Assembly (NCBI RefSeq): GCF_014337155.1 | Contig: NZ_CP060632.1 | Span: forward strand, 2,735,001-2,799,000 | Length of the DNA stretch: 64,000 nt | Direction: 5' to 3' | From: Wujia chipingensis | Lineage (GTDB): Bacteria > Bacillota > Clostridia > Lachnospirales > Lachnospiraceae | In this document: in pieces, positions 25,282 to 34,431 of the stretch | Numbering within the stretch: the stretch's first letter is position 1 | Layout: each line of letters begins with the position of its first letter | Notes under the pieces: model-generated | Databases searched by the model: none | Told to the model about the DNA's origin: nothing | Seen by the model: the letters and a program-made list of their open reading frames with translations, nothing else | Position numbers and translations under genes: made by a program

Positions 25282-26319
25282 ATGAAGAAAAAACTTACAA
25301 AGACACTGGCACTTGGACTGTCACTGGCAGCCGCCCTTACACTGACAACCGGTTGTGGCAAGAAAGAAGATACCACGTCGGACACTCCTGCTCCGGCAGT
25401 AACAAGCGAAAGCAGTTCCGATAATTCCGGAAGCGAAACAGCAGCCGGTACGATCGACTACGCCATCTGTCCATGGGTATTTAGCCGCGGGCTTTCAGAC
25501 GCAGAGACACTGGAATTACCTGAGGGTGCCGGTCTGTACGGACTGACGTTCCCGGTTACGACGGATACGCTTTTTAGCATGCCTTACAGCGCAGCCAGCG
25601 TGCCACTTACGGATGCACTGGATGAATCTGCATATTCCGTATCATTTTATGAGGATAGTTACTCCCTTCCCCAGCTGATGATAGACGAAGACGATATGAC
25701 CATTGGCGAAGCCCTTGACAAGAATCTCTGGTCACTGTTCAGTACATATTTAGATTACGATGCTTTCGGGGTTTCCGAGGATTCTTACAACGACGTCTAC
25801 AACTTTTACGGCGATCCGAATCCTGCATATATCTATATGGATATGCTGACAACCATGTTTGGTACCCCGAATTATATCTGTTTCGGCAACGACTATGATG
25901 CAGAAAAGTCAGCCGAAGAAAATACCCAGTACTTCGTTGACACGTTCCTGCATCCGGAAAAATCGGATGACCAGTTCTCATCATATCTAATGTACATTGG
26001 CTGGCAATTTGAAGATTTTGGAATTGCGGTAAACTTCTTTGACACTTTTCGTTACAGTGAGACAAGCGGATATTACGTATATCCGGAGAATGAAGTTGGA
26101 TTTACATACGTTCCAATCCAGAAAGGAACCCTGGAAGACTATTTCTTAGACACCTTTGATGGTCGCTATGGAACAAACATCGTGAAAGAACTGATGGCAG
26201 AGAAAACGGCTTTGTTCGGCGATGTCGAATATTTAACCGCAGACGAGAAGATCGTGGAGCTCGTTAATTCTGCCAAAGGAAATGCATCGGCAACCGACGC
26301 TGAAACAACGAACAAATAA
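25282..26319 (+). CDS. Lipoprotein of unknown function inside the cobalamin cluster
   Basis: 345 aa from the ATG at 25282 (AAAGGAG upstream; the longer frame to 25099 has none). Signal peptide with lipobox LTTGC, a Ser/Thr-rich linker (about 30-55), then an acidic globular domain rich in Tyr, Phe and Asp with no motif I recognise. It is the only plus-strand gene in the cluster and faces cobS convergently. It could be a surface binding protein; no function is assigned. Confidence 0.75.
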   Translation: MKKKLTKTLALGLSLAAALTLTTGCGKKEDTTSDTPAPAVTSESSSDNSGSETAAGTIDYAICPWVFSRGLSDAETLELPEGAGLYGLTFPVTTDTLFSMPYSAASVPLTDALDESAYSVSFYEDSYSLPQLMIDEDDMTIGEALDKNLWSLFSTYLDYDAFGVSEDSYNDVYNFYGDPNPAYIYMDMLTTMFGTPNYICFGNDYDAEKSAEENTQYFVDTFLHPEKSDDQFSSYLMYIGWQFEDFGIAVNFFDTFRYSETSGYYVYPENEVGFTYVPIQKGTLEDYFLDTFDGRYGTNIVKELMAEKTALFGDVEYLTADEKIVELVNSAKGNASATDAETTNK

Positions 26320-26330
26320 CCGCATTGGTG

Positions 26331-27152
26331 TCATCGTCGTTCAATCACATGCACCAAAACGACGGTTCCAATTAACATCCAGAGTTCGCACATCTGCAGG
26401 AAATATCCAGCCAGATCGCCGGTGATCCCGCCAAAGGTGCGATACGACATGAAACGATAATAGAAAAACATCAGTATGGCGATGCCTGCGACCACAAGTG
26501 CTGCAACCGGCTGTATCACACAGCCTGCGGCAATGCAGGCAATAAGCCATACGAACATGATCACCTTCGAGCGATTATTTACAAGGCGTGCGGTATCTGC
26601 CAGCATGCCTTCTTTTTTTGCTTTCTGAAATGTAAGTACCGAAAGTCCGGACAAAGCACGTTCCAGCACAAATCCTGCCGCGAACACGCCCATCAACCGC
26701 ATTGCGTGTGCCGGCGCACCAGACTGTGTCCCGGATTGTATCTCTCTGTTCAGCGCATGCACAACTTCTGCCATGCATCCAAAATAAATCAGGAAATACA
26801 GACAGCCGCGGATAATTGCAAACGCCCCGGTATGTGGGTCTTTCAGAATCTGCAGCTTCTCCTCCTTGGACTTATAAGAAGATTTCGCATCCACGGTATC
26901 TAGGAATCCATCCATGTGGATGCCGCCTGTGATCAGGATCGGGAATATCGTAAGAAGCGCCGCTGTGAAGACTTCCGACCACTGCAAGAGAAAACCAAAG
27001 AGATACCAGATCGCGAACTCACCCGCGCCAATCACAGCCCCAACCAACGGGAACGCGCACATGCTGTACTGCAAGGCTTTCGGATCCCATTTGAAATGCG
27101 GCATTGGTATCTTGGAATATGTCGAAAATGCGATTAAGATTGCTTTCATCAT
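26331..27152 (-). CDS. cobS: Adenosylcobinamide-GDP ribazoletransferase (cobalamin synthase)
   Basis: 273 aa, polytopic membrane protein. Start FSTYSKIPMPHFKW and the metal-binding motif HMDGFLDTVDA (about residues 78-88) are diagnostic. It joins the activated corrinoid to alpha-ribazole. GGAG precedes the tandem ATG. It follows cobU after an unusual 250-bp hairpin-rich gap. Confidence 0.92.
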   Translation of the reverse strand: MMKAILIAFSTYSKIPMPHFKWDPKALQYSMCAFPLVGAVIGAGEFAIWYLFGFLLQWSEVFTAALLTIFPILITGGIHMDGFLDTVDAKSSYKSKEEKLQILKDPHTGAFAIIRGCLYFLIYFGCMAEVVHALNREIQSGTQSGAPAHAMRLMGVFAAGFVLERALSGLSVLTFQKAKKEGMLADTARLVNNRSKVIMFVWLIACIAAGCVIQPVAALVVAGIAILMFFYYRFMSYRTFGGITGDLAGYFLQMCELWMLIGTVVLVHVIERR

Positions 27153-27256
27153 GGTTGCTTATCTCCTCTGATCAATTTACTCGAACTTTTTGTTCTTATT
27201 TCTCCTACTTGCTATTGTTCCTACATGGGGATTTTTTGATAATTCTAAACTTTTTA

Positions 27257-27416
27257 CCCAATTTTGACTTACCCATTTCTCTGAAATTGGGGATGTTTTT
27301 CATATTCCAATTTTCTCCCCAATGATTTCTCATTTTTCTGCATTATGATTGGGGAATTTTCTTCCATTCACAATTTCTACCCAATTCCTACTCTTAACCT
27401 TACTTCCCCATTGGGT
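27257..27416. repeat. Three successive CCCAAT/ATTGGG hairpins between cobU and cobS
   Basis: Pairs: CCCAATTT 27257-27264 with AAATTGGG 27284-27291; TCCCCAAT 27316-27323 with ATTGGGGA 27348-27355; ACCCAAT 27379-27385 with ATTGGGT 27410-27416. The last includes the end of cobU (codons HPMGK and stop). The same core in each stem suggests local duplication or a repeated protein-binding site. Confidence 0.65.
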
Positions 27417-28101
27417 GATTTTTCTTGACTATGACCGGAATCCCACAGACAACCTCCGTCACGGTTGCTGCCTCCCGTGCGAGTGCACAGTTAATCTCTG
27501 CCAGATTCTTCACATACTCCCGCGTGCTTTCATCGTAGGTCAGACTTCCGCCATCGGAGAACACATCATTTGTGACAATCACCAGTTCCTGCACACGCGT
27601 AGATAAATCAATGAGCGCCTGTACGATTTTCTTGCTCACCGGTGACAGTGTCTCTGACATACCGGAATCTGCTTTACTATCGGTTCCGGCAGTTTCTGTA
27701 TCCACCTCTGCCGTTGCTCCTGCTTTACCGGCCATTCCTACCGTTTCTGTATCCACCTCTGCTTTACCGGCTATTCCTACCGCTTCTGCATCCGGCTCCA
27801 GATACATCTCATTTGCAAGCAGGTTCGACATACATTCAAGCAGCAGCACATCCTGCCGCTTCGCCACAATATGTTCCACATGCCGGTAACATTCGACCGT
27901 ATCAAACCCCTTGTCGGCACGCATCGCGCGGTGGCGTTCAATCCGCTGCATCGTCTCCGGATCAATCTCCGTCGTATTCCATTTATACGGATACATCGTC
28001 GCAATGTAGAGCAGCCGTCCTTCGCCCTGCAAGGACATGGCGAAGCTTTCTGCATACGATGATTTCCCGCTGGCACTTCCGCCATACACAATATGTAACA
28101 T
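27400..28101 (-). CDS. cobU: Adenosylcobinamide kinase / guanylyltransferase with repeat insertion
   Basis: 233 aa. P-loop GGSASGKS (7-14), the GMP-accepting His region ERHRAMR (about 55-61), LLLECMSNLLANEM, and IVTNDVFSDGG are all CobU features. Residues about 104-152 are an extra low-complexity insert made of Ala/Gly/Thr/Glu repeats (EVDTETVGMAGKA and EVDTETAG copies); typical CobU is about 180 aa. The insert lies in a surface loop between conserved blocks, so activity is probably kept. Confidence 0.9.
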   Translation of the reverse strand: MLHIVYGGSASGKSSYAESFAMSLQGEGRLLYIATMYPYKWNTTEIDPETMQRIERHRAMRADKGFDTVECYRHVEHIVAKRQDVLLLECMSNLLANEMYLEPDAEAVGIAGKAEVDTETVGMAGKAGATAEVDTETAGTDSKADSGMSETLSPVSKKIVQALIDLSTRVQELVIVTNDVFSDGGSLTYDESTREYVKNLAEINCALAREAATVTEVVCGIPVIVKKNHPMGK

Positions 28102-28118
28102 CGTCTATTTACCTTTCT

Positions 28119-28898
28119 TTAGAAGCCCATATCCGCAAGGTCACTGCTTGTAGTCGTCCGATCCGGATCATAGGCTAAACTAATGTGCGAAACTGTCAGG
28201 CTTTCATCAACCTGAACCTGCAGGTCATATGTAGCAAAATTAATAATGTATTGGATCGTATTTCCTGTCTTCAAATATTCCTCCGGCGTCTTATATTTCT
28301 CCAGTTCCTGCAATCCGGTAAACGGTTCTTCGTGAAACGTGATCACGCCAAGGTTACTGTCACATGTGTAATATTTCCGGTTATTTTTCTCCTCCAGTTC
28401 TCCATATTTCTTGATCTCATCTATATGAAGATACTCGTATACCTGCTCCAGCGAATCCCCGATCTGAATCGGTCCCTTATAATATGTATCATACTCCGGC
28501 TGCGATTTATCTATGCTCATGTGGATTCTTCTGTCATTTTCGCTCTCTTTCGAGACAATATACACGGAAGCTCTGTAGTTTCTATCCCCGTCAATCTCAT
28601 ACGGACACATCAGAACCTGCGCCTTCATATTATCAGCATAGTACACAAAATAATCCCTTGTATCATTCACACTGTTTGCCATGCCAATATTGTTCTCCAT
28701 CATAATCGCACTCATTCTGTCACCCTCGGACAGCGTATGCTTCATAAATGTAAACTCATCAAATCCAAACGTAAATTCAATCGAATGCGGTCCCGTATCC
28801 TTCGAATTCCAATTTTGTCTTACAAATACAACGCCGAGTACGCCAGCCACAATCAGTACTACACCCGCTATAATTATCCATATCTTTCTATGTTTCAT
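28119..28898 (-). CDS. Membrane-anchored extracytoplasmic protein, unknown
   Basis: 259 aa from the ATG at 28898 (GGGGGGAA upstream; the longer frame to 28961 overlaps cobT). One N-terminal helix (KIWIIIAGVVLIVAGVLGVV, about 5-24) followed by a soluble domain of roughly 230 residues with alternating beta-type pattern. No recognised domain. Lies 10 bp after cobT, so it is likely co-transcribed with the cobalamin genes; role unknown. Confidence 0.7.
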   Translation of the reverse strand: MKHRKIWIIIAGVVLIVAGVLGVVFVRQNWNSKDTGPHSIEFTFGFDEFTFMKHTLSEGDRMSAIMMENNIGMANSVNDTRDYFVYYADNMKAQVLMCPYEIDGDRNYRASVYIVSKESENDRRIHMSIDKSQPEYDTYYKGPIQIGDSLEQVYEYLHIDEIKKYGELEEKNNRKYYTCDSNLGVITFHEEPFTGLQELEKYKTPEEYLKTGNTIQYIINFATYDLQVQVDESLTVSHISLAYDPDRTTTSSDLADMGF

Positions 28899-28908
28899 GC
28901 GTTCCCCC

Positions 28909-29970
28909 CTATTCTTCCGGCTTTCCATCCCGGCTGTATGCTTCGATTGACAGATCATCAAACGTTCCCATGTTTTTATAGATGGATAATGTCATATCCA
29001 AAAGCGGAAATAACATCATTGCGCCGCTGCCTTCGCCCAGACACAGCTTGCCATGAATCACTGCCGGAAGTCCGAGTGCGTTCAGTGCCAGCCTTCCACT
29101 CGCTTCCTCCGACGCATGCGATGCCAGAAGATAATCCACAACTTCCGGTTCCATCCGCATCGCAACGAGCGCCGCCACACAGGTGATCGCACCATCCAGC
29201 ACGACCGGAATCTGATATTGTCTGGCACCTAAGAATACGCCCACCATCCCGGCGATCTCCAGCCCGCCAAGCTCAGCGAGTAGCTGCTTCGCATCGGTCG
29301 TTCCCTGCACACGCGCAAGTGCCTGCGTGATCACCTGCACCTTTCTTGCAAGTCCGGCATTATTGAGTCCGGCGCCGCGCCCGGTCACCGTATCCGCTGG
29401 CAGATCAAGCAGTGCCGCAAGCAGGGCAGAGGTCGGAGTTGTATTTCCGATTCCCATCTCACCAACCGCTAATATCTCATAGCCTTTTTCTTTACATTCC
29501 CGTACAAGCTCTTTTCCTGCTTCAATTGCGCGGTCGCAGATTTCCATCGACATCGCAGGTTCCTTCGCAAGATTCCCGGTTCCAGCCTGTACCTTCCGGT
29601 TTATCATATGTCCCATACCGAATGTCGCATCCGGATATGCTTCTCCCCGCATACCGATATCGACGGCATACACATCCACGCCTGCCATCTGCGCCATATA
29701 ATTGACACCGGAACAGCCGTGTGCAATATTCTCCGCTACGACCTTTGTCACGCTGGCATCGGTCTGCGTCACGCCCTCTGCCACAACGCCGTGATCTGCG
29801 CACAGCGTCAGCAGTGCCCGCCGCTTATAATCACCGGGATTCACTGTCCCGGCGATCGCACAAAGTCTGGCAACCATATCCTCGAACACGCCGAGACTGT
29901 CGATTGGCTTCGCGATCGCATCCCATTTTCCCTTTGCCTGTGTATAGATTTTCTGCTGTGTCTCGTTCAT
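28909..29970 (-). CDS. cobT: Nicotinate-nucleotide-dimethylbenzimidazole phosphoribosyltransferase
   Basis: 353 aa, standard length. Motifs: CADHGVVAEGVTQ (about 58-70), EMGIGNTTPTSALLAAL, GRGAGLNNAGL, and the C-terminal GEGSGAMMLFPLLDM that includes the catalytic Glu. It makes alpha-ribazole phosphate, the lower-ligand precursor. Starts 6 bp after cbiC. Confidence 0.94.
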   Translation of the reverse strand: MNETQQKIYTQAKGKWDAIAKPIDSLGVFEDMVARLCAIAGTVNPGDYKRRALLTLCADHGVVAEGVTQTDASVTKVVAENIAHGCSGVNYMAQMAGVDVYAVDIGMRGEAYPDATFGMGHMINRKVQAGTGNLAKEPAMSMEICDRAIEAGKELVRECKEKGYEILAVGEMGIGNTTPTSALLAALLDLPADTVTGRGAGLNNAGLARKVQVITQALARVQGTTDAKQLLAELGGLEIAGMVGVFLGARQYQIPVVLDGAITCVAALVAMRMEPEVVDYLLASHASEEASGRLALNALGLPAVIHGKLCLGEGSGAMMLFPLLDMTLSIYKNMGTFDDLSIEAYSRDGKPEE

Positions 29971-29976
29971 AATTTC

Positions 29977-30624
29977 TTACTTCTCCATATCCCGCAGTTC
30001 ATACAACAGCGCATTGCAGATTGCCGCGGCAATATTGCTACCGCCCTTCCTGCCTCGTGCCACAATATACGGCACAGGTGTCCGCATGATGAGTTCTTTC
30101 GCTTCCACCACATTCACGAAGCCAACCGGCACACCAATAATGCCGCATGGATGCAGCTTTCCTTCGTCGATCAGCTCATACAGACGCACCAGCGCGGTCG
30201 GTGCATTTCCAATCGCGAAAATAAGCGGCTTGTCTAACATGCACGCCTTCTCCATACTTGCTACTGCCCGCGTGGAACCTTGTTTCTTCGCAATCTCTGC
30301 CACGTCGTCATCGCTCATAAAGCAGTAGACCTCACCACCGTATTTCGCAAGTTCTTTCTTGTTAATGCCGGATTTCGCCATCTGCGTATCCGTGACAATA
30401 CAGGCTCCATTTTTAATCGCCGTATGGAACTGTTCCACTGCCAGCTCAGAAAATGTCAGATTCTTCAAATAATCAAAATCCGCCGACGTATGGATTGCCC
30501 GCTTGATAATCGGTGCCTGAAGCGGATCTAATTCAACATTTCCTAGCTCCTCTGTGATAATCTCGAAGCTTCGTTTTTCAATTTCCTGTGGCAGCACCTG
30601 CTGTAACTGTATCTCTTCTAACAT
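29977..30624 (-). CDS. cbiC: Cobalt-precorrin-8 methylmutase
   Basis: 215 aa. Catalytic His is in RAIHTSADFDY (about residue 46). IVTDTQMAKSGI, IGNAPTALVRL and IIGVPVGFVNVVEAKE are the conserved blocks of CbiC/CobH. It moves the C-11 methyl to C-12, forming cobyrinate. Ends 6 bp before cobT. Confidence 0.94.
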   Translation of the reverse strand: MLEEIQLQQVLPQEIEKRSFEIITEELGNVELDPLQAPIIKRAIHTSADFDYLKNLTFSELAVEQFHTAIKNGACIVTDTQMAKSGINKKELAKYGGEVYCFMSDDDVAEIAKKQGSTRAVASMEKACMLDKPLIFAIGNAPTALVRLYELIDEGKLHPCGIIGVPVGFVNVVEAKELIMRTPVPYIVARGRKGGSNIAAAICNALLYELRDMEK

Positions 30625-30681
30625 AATACCCTCTTACTCTTCTCTTCCCTCATTACTAACCAAAAACTATATTATCTATTT

Positions 30682-32076
30682 TCATCTATTTTCATTCTCT
30701 GTACTATTTAAAAATAGATGATAGAAAAAATTCTCCGCACCCGCGTAATACAGGTGTGGGAATCCGGCGAACGTTCCTTTCTTCTTCACCATACACGGAT
30801 AGGTCTTCTGCTTGGAAAGGGGCTTCCACGCCAAACAGGCATCGCCACAATCCGTGCTATCCCAGTAGTGAAACTCATGTCCGCGCAAAACCGTATTCAC
30901 GGCAAATGCATCCGCTTCCTGCGGTGCCAGCTCCACATACCCAAATCGCTGTAGCCGCTCTGTCCGGAATCCTGCACCATCCAAGAAACCGACCATCTCA
31001 TATACATTTCCCTCTGCATCGGCAAGTGATTTGCCAAGATATAAGAAACCGCCACATTCTGCATGGCACGGCATGCCTGCTTCCAATGCCTGCCAGACAG
31101 ACGCACGCATCGACTGATTCTCGTACAACTGCTTTGCATAAAGCTCTGGGTAACCGCCGCCAAAGATCAGTGCGTCCACCTCCGACACATGCGCATCTGT
31201 CAGCGGAGAAAAGTACACAAGTGTCGCTCCCATATCCTCTAACATGCGCAGATTCTCCCGATAATAAAAGGAAAATGCCGCATCTCTTGCCACGCCAATG
31301 CGATAACCGGCTGGGAACTTGCTTTTTTCTGTCTCACCTGTCGCCTTCTGTATCTGCAACATCTCTGCTTGTGCCGCGATCTCCAGAATCCCGTCAATAT
31401 CAATCGTTTTTCTGGCAGCTTCCGCAACTGTTTCCACCCAGTCTCTCTGCTTCAGCATTTCATCCGGTTGCAGCAGTCCAAGGTGTCTGGATGGTACCGC
31501 AAATGATGCATCTTCCGGCAGATATCCAAGCACTGGAATCCCACATTCCGTCTCGATCACATGCTTGATCCGGCTGTAAAACATCGGTGATACACGGTTT
31601 AATATCACCCCTACAATCCGGCTGTCCTTCTTATATTCCATAATTCCGCGGATGATCGCCGCAAGCGTGACACTCGCGCCCTTCGCATCCACGATTAGAA
31701 CGACCGGTGTCTTCGTAACCTTGCTTAATTCATAAGAGCTTGCCATCGTCGTTGTTCCACCAACACCGTCGTAATATCCCATGACGCCTTCCATCACGAT
31801 CAATTCTGCATCCTTCGTGTCTCGCGCCAGGATGCGTCCAATCGCATCAGCATCCGCAAAGAAGGTATCCAGATTTCCAGTGTCGATTCCGAGCACCGTC
31901 CGGTGAAACATCGGATCGATATAATCCGGACCGCATTTATACGCCTGTACCTTTATATTCTGTTTTTTTAATGCTGCCAGCACACCACACGTCACGGTTG
32001 TTTTTCCGCTGCCACTCCGTGTCGCTGCGAACATCACGCGTGGGGTATTTACCTGGATATTATTCTTGTGTTGCAT
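30682..32076 (-). CDS. cbiA: Cobyrinate a,c-diamide synthase
   Basis: 464 aa from the ATG at 32076, which has GGGGAG before it; a longer frame starts at 32103 inside the upstream repeat. Dethiobiotin-synthetase-like N-terminus with P-loop RSGSGKTTVTCG. C-terminal glutamine amidotransferase domain: nucleophile Cys in CHAECGGFLYLG and His in GHEFHYWDS. It amidates the a and c side chains with glutamine and ATP. A tandem repeat array of mini-ORFs lies upstream. Confidence 0.93.
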   Translation of the reverse strand: MQHKNNIQVNTPRVMFAATRSGSGKTTVTCGVLAALKKQNIKVQAYKCGPDYIDPMFHRTVLGIDTGNLDTFFADADAIGRILARDTKDAELIVMEGVMGYYDGVGGTTTMASSYELSKVTKTPVVLIVDAKGASVTLAAIIRGIMEYKKDSRIVGVILNRVSPMFYSRIKHVIETECGIPVLGYLPEDASFAVPSRHLGLLQPDEMLKQRDWVETVAEAARKTIDIDGILEIAAQAEMLQIQKATGETEKSKFPAGYRIGVARDAAFSFYYRENLRMLEDMGATLVYFSPLTDAHVSEVDALIFGGGYPELYAKQLYENQSMRASVWQALEAGMPCHAECGGFLYLGKSLADAEGNVYEMVGFLDGAGFRTERLQRFGYVELAPQEADAFAVNTVLRGHEFHYWDSTDCGDACLAWKPLSKQKTYPCMVKKKGTFAGFPHLYYAGAENFFYHLFLNSTENENR

Positions 32077-32106
32077 TGTTTCTCCCCGACTGTAACTGTA
32101 CATGTT

Positions 32107-32260
32107 ATACCATTGATTCTTACCAGCTGTTCCTGTCCATTTTCCATACTATTGTTTCTTCTCGGCTGTTTCTGTGCATTTTCTATACTATTGTTTCTTC
32201 CGGTCGCTCCTGTGCATTTTCTATACTATTGTTTCTTCCGGTCGCTCCTGTACATTTTCT
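32107..32260 (-). repeat. Four tandem 38-39-bp repeats upstream of cbiA
   Basis: Copies at 32107-32145, 32146-32184, 32185-32222 and 32223-32260; the last two differ by one base, the older ones diverge. On the minus strand the newer units carry an ATG frame (MYRSDRKKQ or MHRSDRKKQ, then TAG). The first copy begins at the cbiET stop codon. The start region of cbiA (32068-32103) looks like a fifth, degenerate copy. Confidence 0.8.
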
Positions 32261-33629
32261 ATCCCATCGTCACGATCCACACCGGATTTTGTGCTTGCAT
32301 CATATGATACGGGCCAGCTTCGCGGCTGCGCGTCACCGCCATCTGTACCATATTAAAATCCACGTTATGCCGCTTCGCTATGTCTGCCAATGTAAGCATT
32401 TCTGCCTGCGTCTCCAATGTGACCGCAGTCAGAACAATGCGTGCGTTCGGATTTTTCGCATAGATCTGATCCATGATCTTGAACAGATTTCCGCCATTTC
32501 CTCCGATAAATACATGCGTCGGTGCAGGAAGCGTTGGAATCACTTCCGATGCTTCGCCCGCAAGGATCTCCATATTTCCCACATGAAACTTCTCTCGGTT
32601 CGCATGCAACAATTCCACAGCTTCTGGCTTTTTCTCAATCGCATATACCGTTCCCTGCTCTGTCAGGAGTGACAACTCAATGGATACTGAACCCGTTCCC
32701 GCTCCTACATCGTAAATGACTGGTGCAGGATTGCTTGTCATGCATTGCCCGCTGTTCTGATCATATTTCACCAGTCCTGTGTCTTCCTGAATTCCAAGCT
32801 TTGCGATTACAACCATCCGCACTTCTTCCTTCGTCATCGGCACCTTACCCCGGATAAACATTTCATCTTTGATTCCCGGAGCTAAACGCCTTGGCTGCGG
32901 ATGATCATTTATAAATATCGCAACCGCCAGCTTATCAAATGTTTCCTCACATAGATTTTTGGCATACTTCTTTGTAATTTTCTCATCAGGATATGACAAC
33001 CGCTCTCCAACGACTACCGCGATTTCTCCCAATCCCACTTCAGTAAGCCGCTTACAGACCTCTGCCACCTGATTTTCACCGCCAAGCAATGTACCAACCT
33101 TCGCATGATGCAGCACCTTCGCTGGAATATTTGCAGAGACGCCATGATTGCTGATAAGCTCTGCATCCTCCCATGCCCAGCCAATTTTGTCAAACAAATA
33201 CTGAACAGACGAGAGTCCCGGAATATAACAAAGCTCATAAATTGTTTTATCTGCCTGTATCTGTTCGGTTGTTCCTGTCGTGTCATCCACCATATTGCAG
33301 ACTTTCCCCACAGCCTTCCGCAACATCATGGAAAGCTTCTTCGCGCCAGAATAAAAGCCAATATCCCCGGAGAACACTACCGCAATCGTCTCTCCGACAT
33401 GATTTTGAATCAGTTCTGCAATTTCTTCTGCCTTATACGCATTATAAAATGTCTGCTCCGCGTCGCGTCCATCTTCTTCACAGAGACTCTTCCAGATCGC
33501 AAGCATGCGGGAAGCACCGATACATACGGTCGCCTGCGATAATGCCTGTACCGCTTCCCGCGTCAGGCAATCCGAATTTCCCGGTCCCATACCGATCAAA
33601 TATACGATTGTGTGTTCATTATTCCCCAT
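32259..33629 (-). CDS. cbiET: Bifunctional cobalt-precorrin-7 C5-methyltransferase / precorrin-6B C15-methyltransferase (decarboxylating)
   Basis: 456 aa fusion. N-terminal CbiE (about 1-215): SAM-binding VYLIGMGPGNSDCLT and VFSGDIGFYSG. C-terminal CbiT (about 240-456): Rossmann-type YDVGAGTGSVSIELSL and FIGGNGGNL. Equivalent to CobL of the aerobic route. It overlaps the end of cbiJ by 11 bp. Confidence 0.93.
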   Translation of the reverse strand: MGNNEHTIVYLIGMGPGNSDCLTREAVQALSQATVCIGASRMLAIWKSLCEEDGRDAEQTFYNAYKAEEIAELIQNHVGETIAVVFSGDIGFYSGAKKLSMMLRKAVGKVCNMVDDTTGTTEQIQADKTIYELCYIPGLSSVQYLFDKIGWAWEDAELISNHGVSANIPAKVLHHAKVGTLLGGENQVAEVCKRLTEVGLGEIAVVVGERLSYPDEKITKKYAKNLCEETFDKLAVAIFINDHPQPRRLAPGIKDEMFIRGKVPMTKEEVRMVVIAKLGIQEDTGLVKYDQNSGQCMTSNPAPVIYDVGAGTGSVSIELSLLTEQGTVYAIEKKPEAVELLHANREKFHVGNMEILAGEASEVIPTLPAPTHVFIGGNGGNLFKIMDQIYAKNPNARIVLTAVTLETQAEMLTLADIAKRHNVDFNMVQMAVTRSREAGPYHMMQAQNPVWIVTMG

Positions 33630-34431
33630 TCTTTTGATTCTCCTTTCTGCCCCTTATCATATCAAACAAATATTTTTCTGCCTGTGCAAGTGACATCACC
33701 GGTTCTACCTGCTCCTTCGGACGCCCGATCACAACCAGATGCACTCCCGTGGCAAGCGCAGCCTCACATTTTTCATCGTAGCCGCCGTTCTTCCCACTTG
33801 CCTTTGTCACAAGGAAATCAGCATTTGCATAGCGCAAAGTTGCCAGATTCATCTCCAGATCAAAAGGGCCCTGCATGCAGATCAGATGCTTGCCGGTAAA
33901 TCCCAGTTCCGTACATGCCTCTACCACAGACTGCGTTGGAAGCACACGCGCCGTACAGCGCGATTCATAGTCCGGGATCTGCGTATACAAATGTAATTCT
34001 TTGCTGCCTGTCGTAATCAGAATGTTTCCGGTCGCGCCTTTCAGATAATCAACCGCCGCCTGTGTATCCTCAACATAGACACTGTCCGATGCTTCACAGG
34101 TATGCATCTCTCGCCGCACGCGAATATACGGAACTTCCACCGCCTTACACGCCTGATAGATATTCTGTGTCACGATCACCGCATACGGATGTGTCGCATC
34201 CACACAGAGGTCCGCCTGTACTGCCTGCAGGAATTCCTGCATATCTGCCTGCTCCAGCCGACCCACATGCACCTTGAGCGCGGCATCCTCCGGCAGTACC
34301 TGTGCACCATACTCCGATGCCACGCAAACATGGACTTCGATAGTCTGCATTTTCTGCTTCTTGTTTAATTGTATCAGATACTCGGCAAGCTGTCGCCCCT
34401 CCGTTGTACCGCCAAATATGACTACTTTCAT
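33619..34431 (-). CDS. cbiJ: Cobalt-precorrin-6A reductase
   Basis: 270 aa. Starts with the nucleotide-binding VVIFGGTTEGRQLAEYL. Conserved DATHPYAVIVTQN (about 112-124) and LITTGSKEL are visible. It reduces the corrin ring with NAD(P)H. Overlaps cbiH by 4 bp and cbiET by 11 bp, so translation is coupled. Confidence 0.93.
   Translation of the reverse strand: MKVVIFGGTTEGRQLAEYLIQLNKKQKMQTIEVHVCVASEYGAQVLPEDAALKVHVGRLEQADMQEFLQAVQADLCVDATHPYAVIVTQNIYQACKAVEVPYIRVRREMHTCEASDSVYVEDTQAAVDYLKGATGNILITTGSKELHLYTQIPDYESRCTARVLPTQSVVEACTELGFTGKHLICMQGPFDLEMNLATLRYANADFLVTKASGKNGGYDEKCEAALATGVHLVVIGRPKEQVEPVMSLAQAEKYLFDMIRGRKENQKNGE

Noticed and set aside
28185..29186. Long plus-strand open frame (333 aa)
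   Set aside because: Antisense to cobT and the membrane-anchored gene; no RBS or domain.
32107..32260. Possible short CRISPR array
   Set aside because: The 38-bp units are directly contiguous with no spacers, and no cas genes are present.
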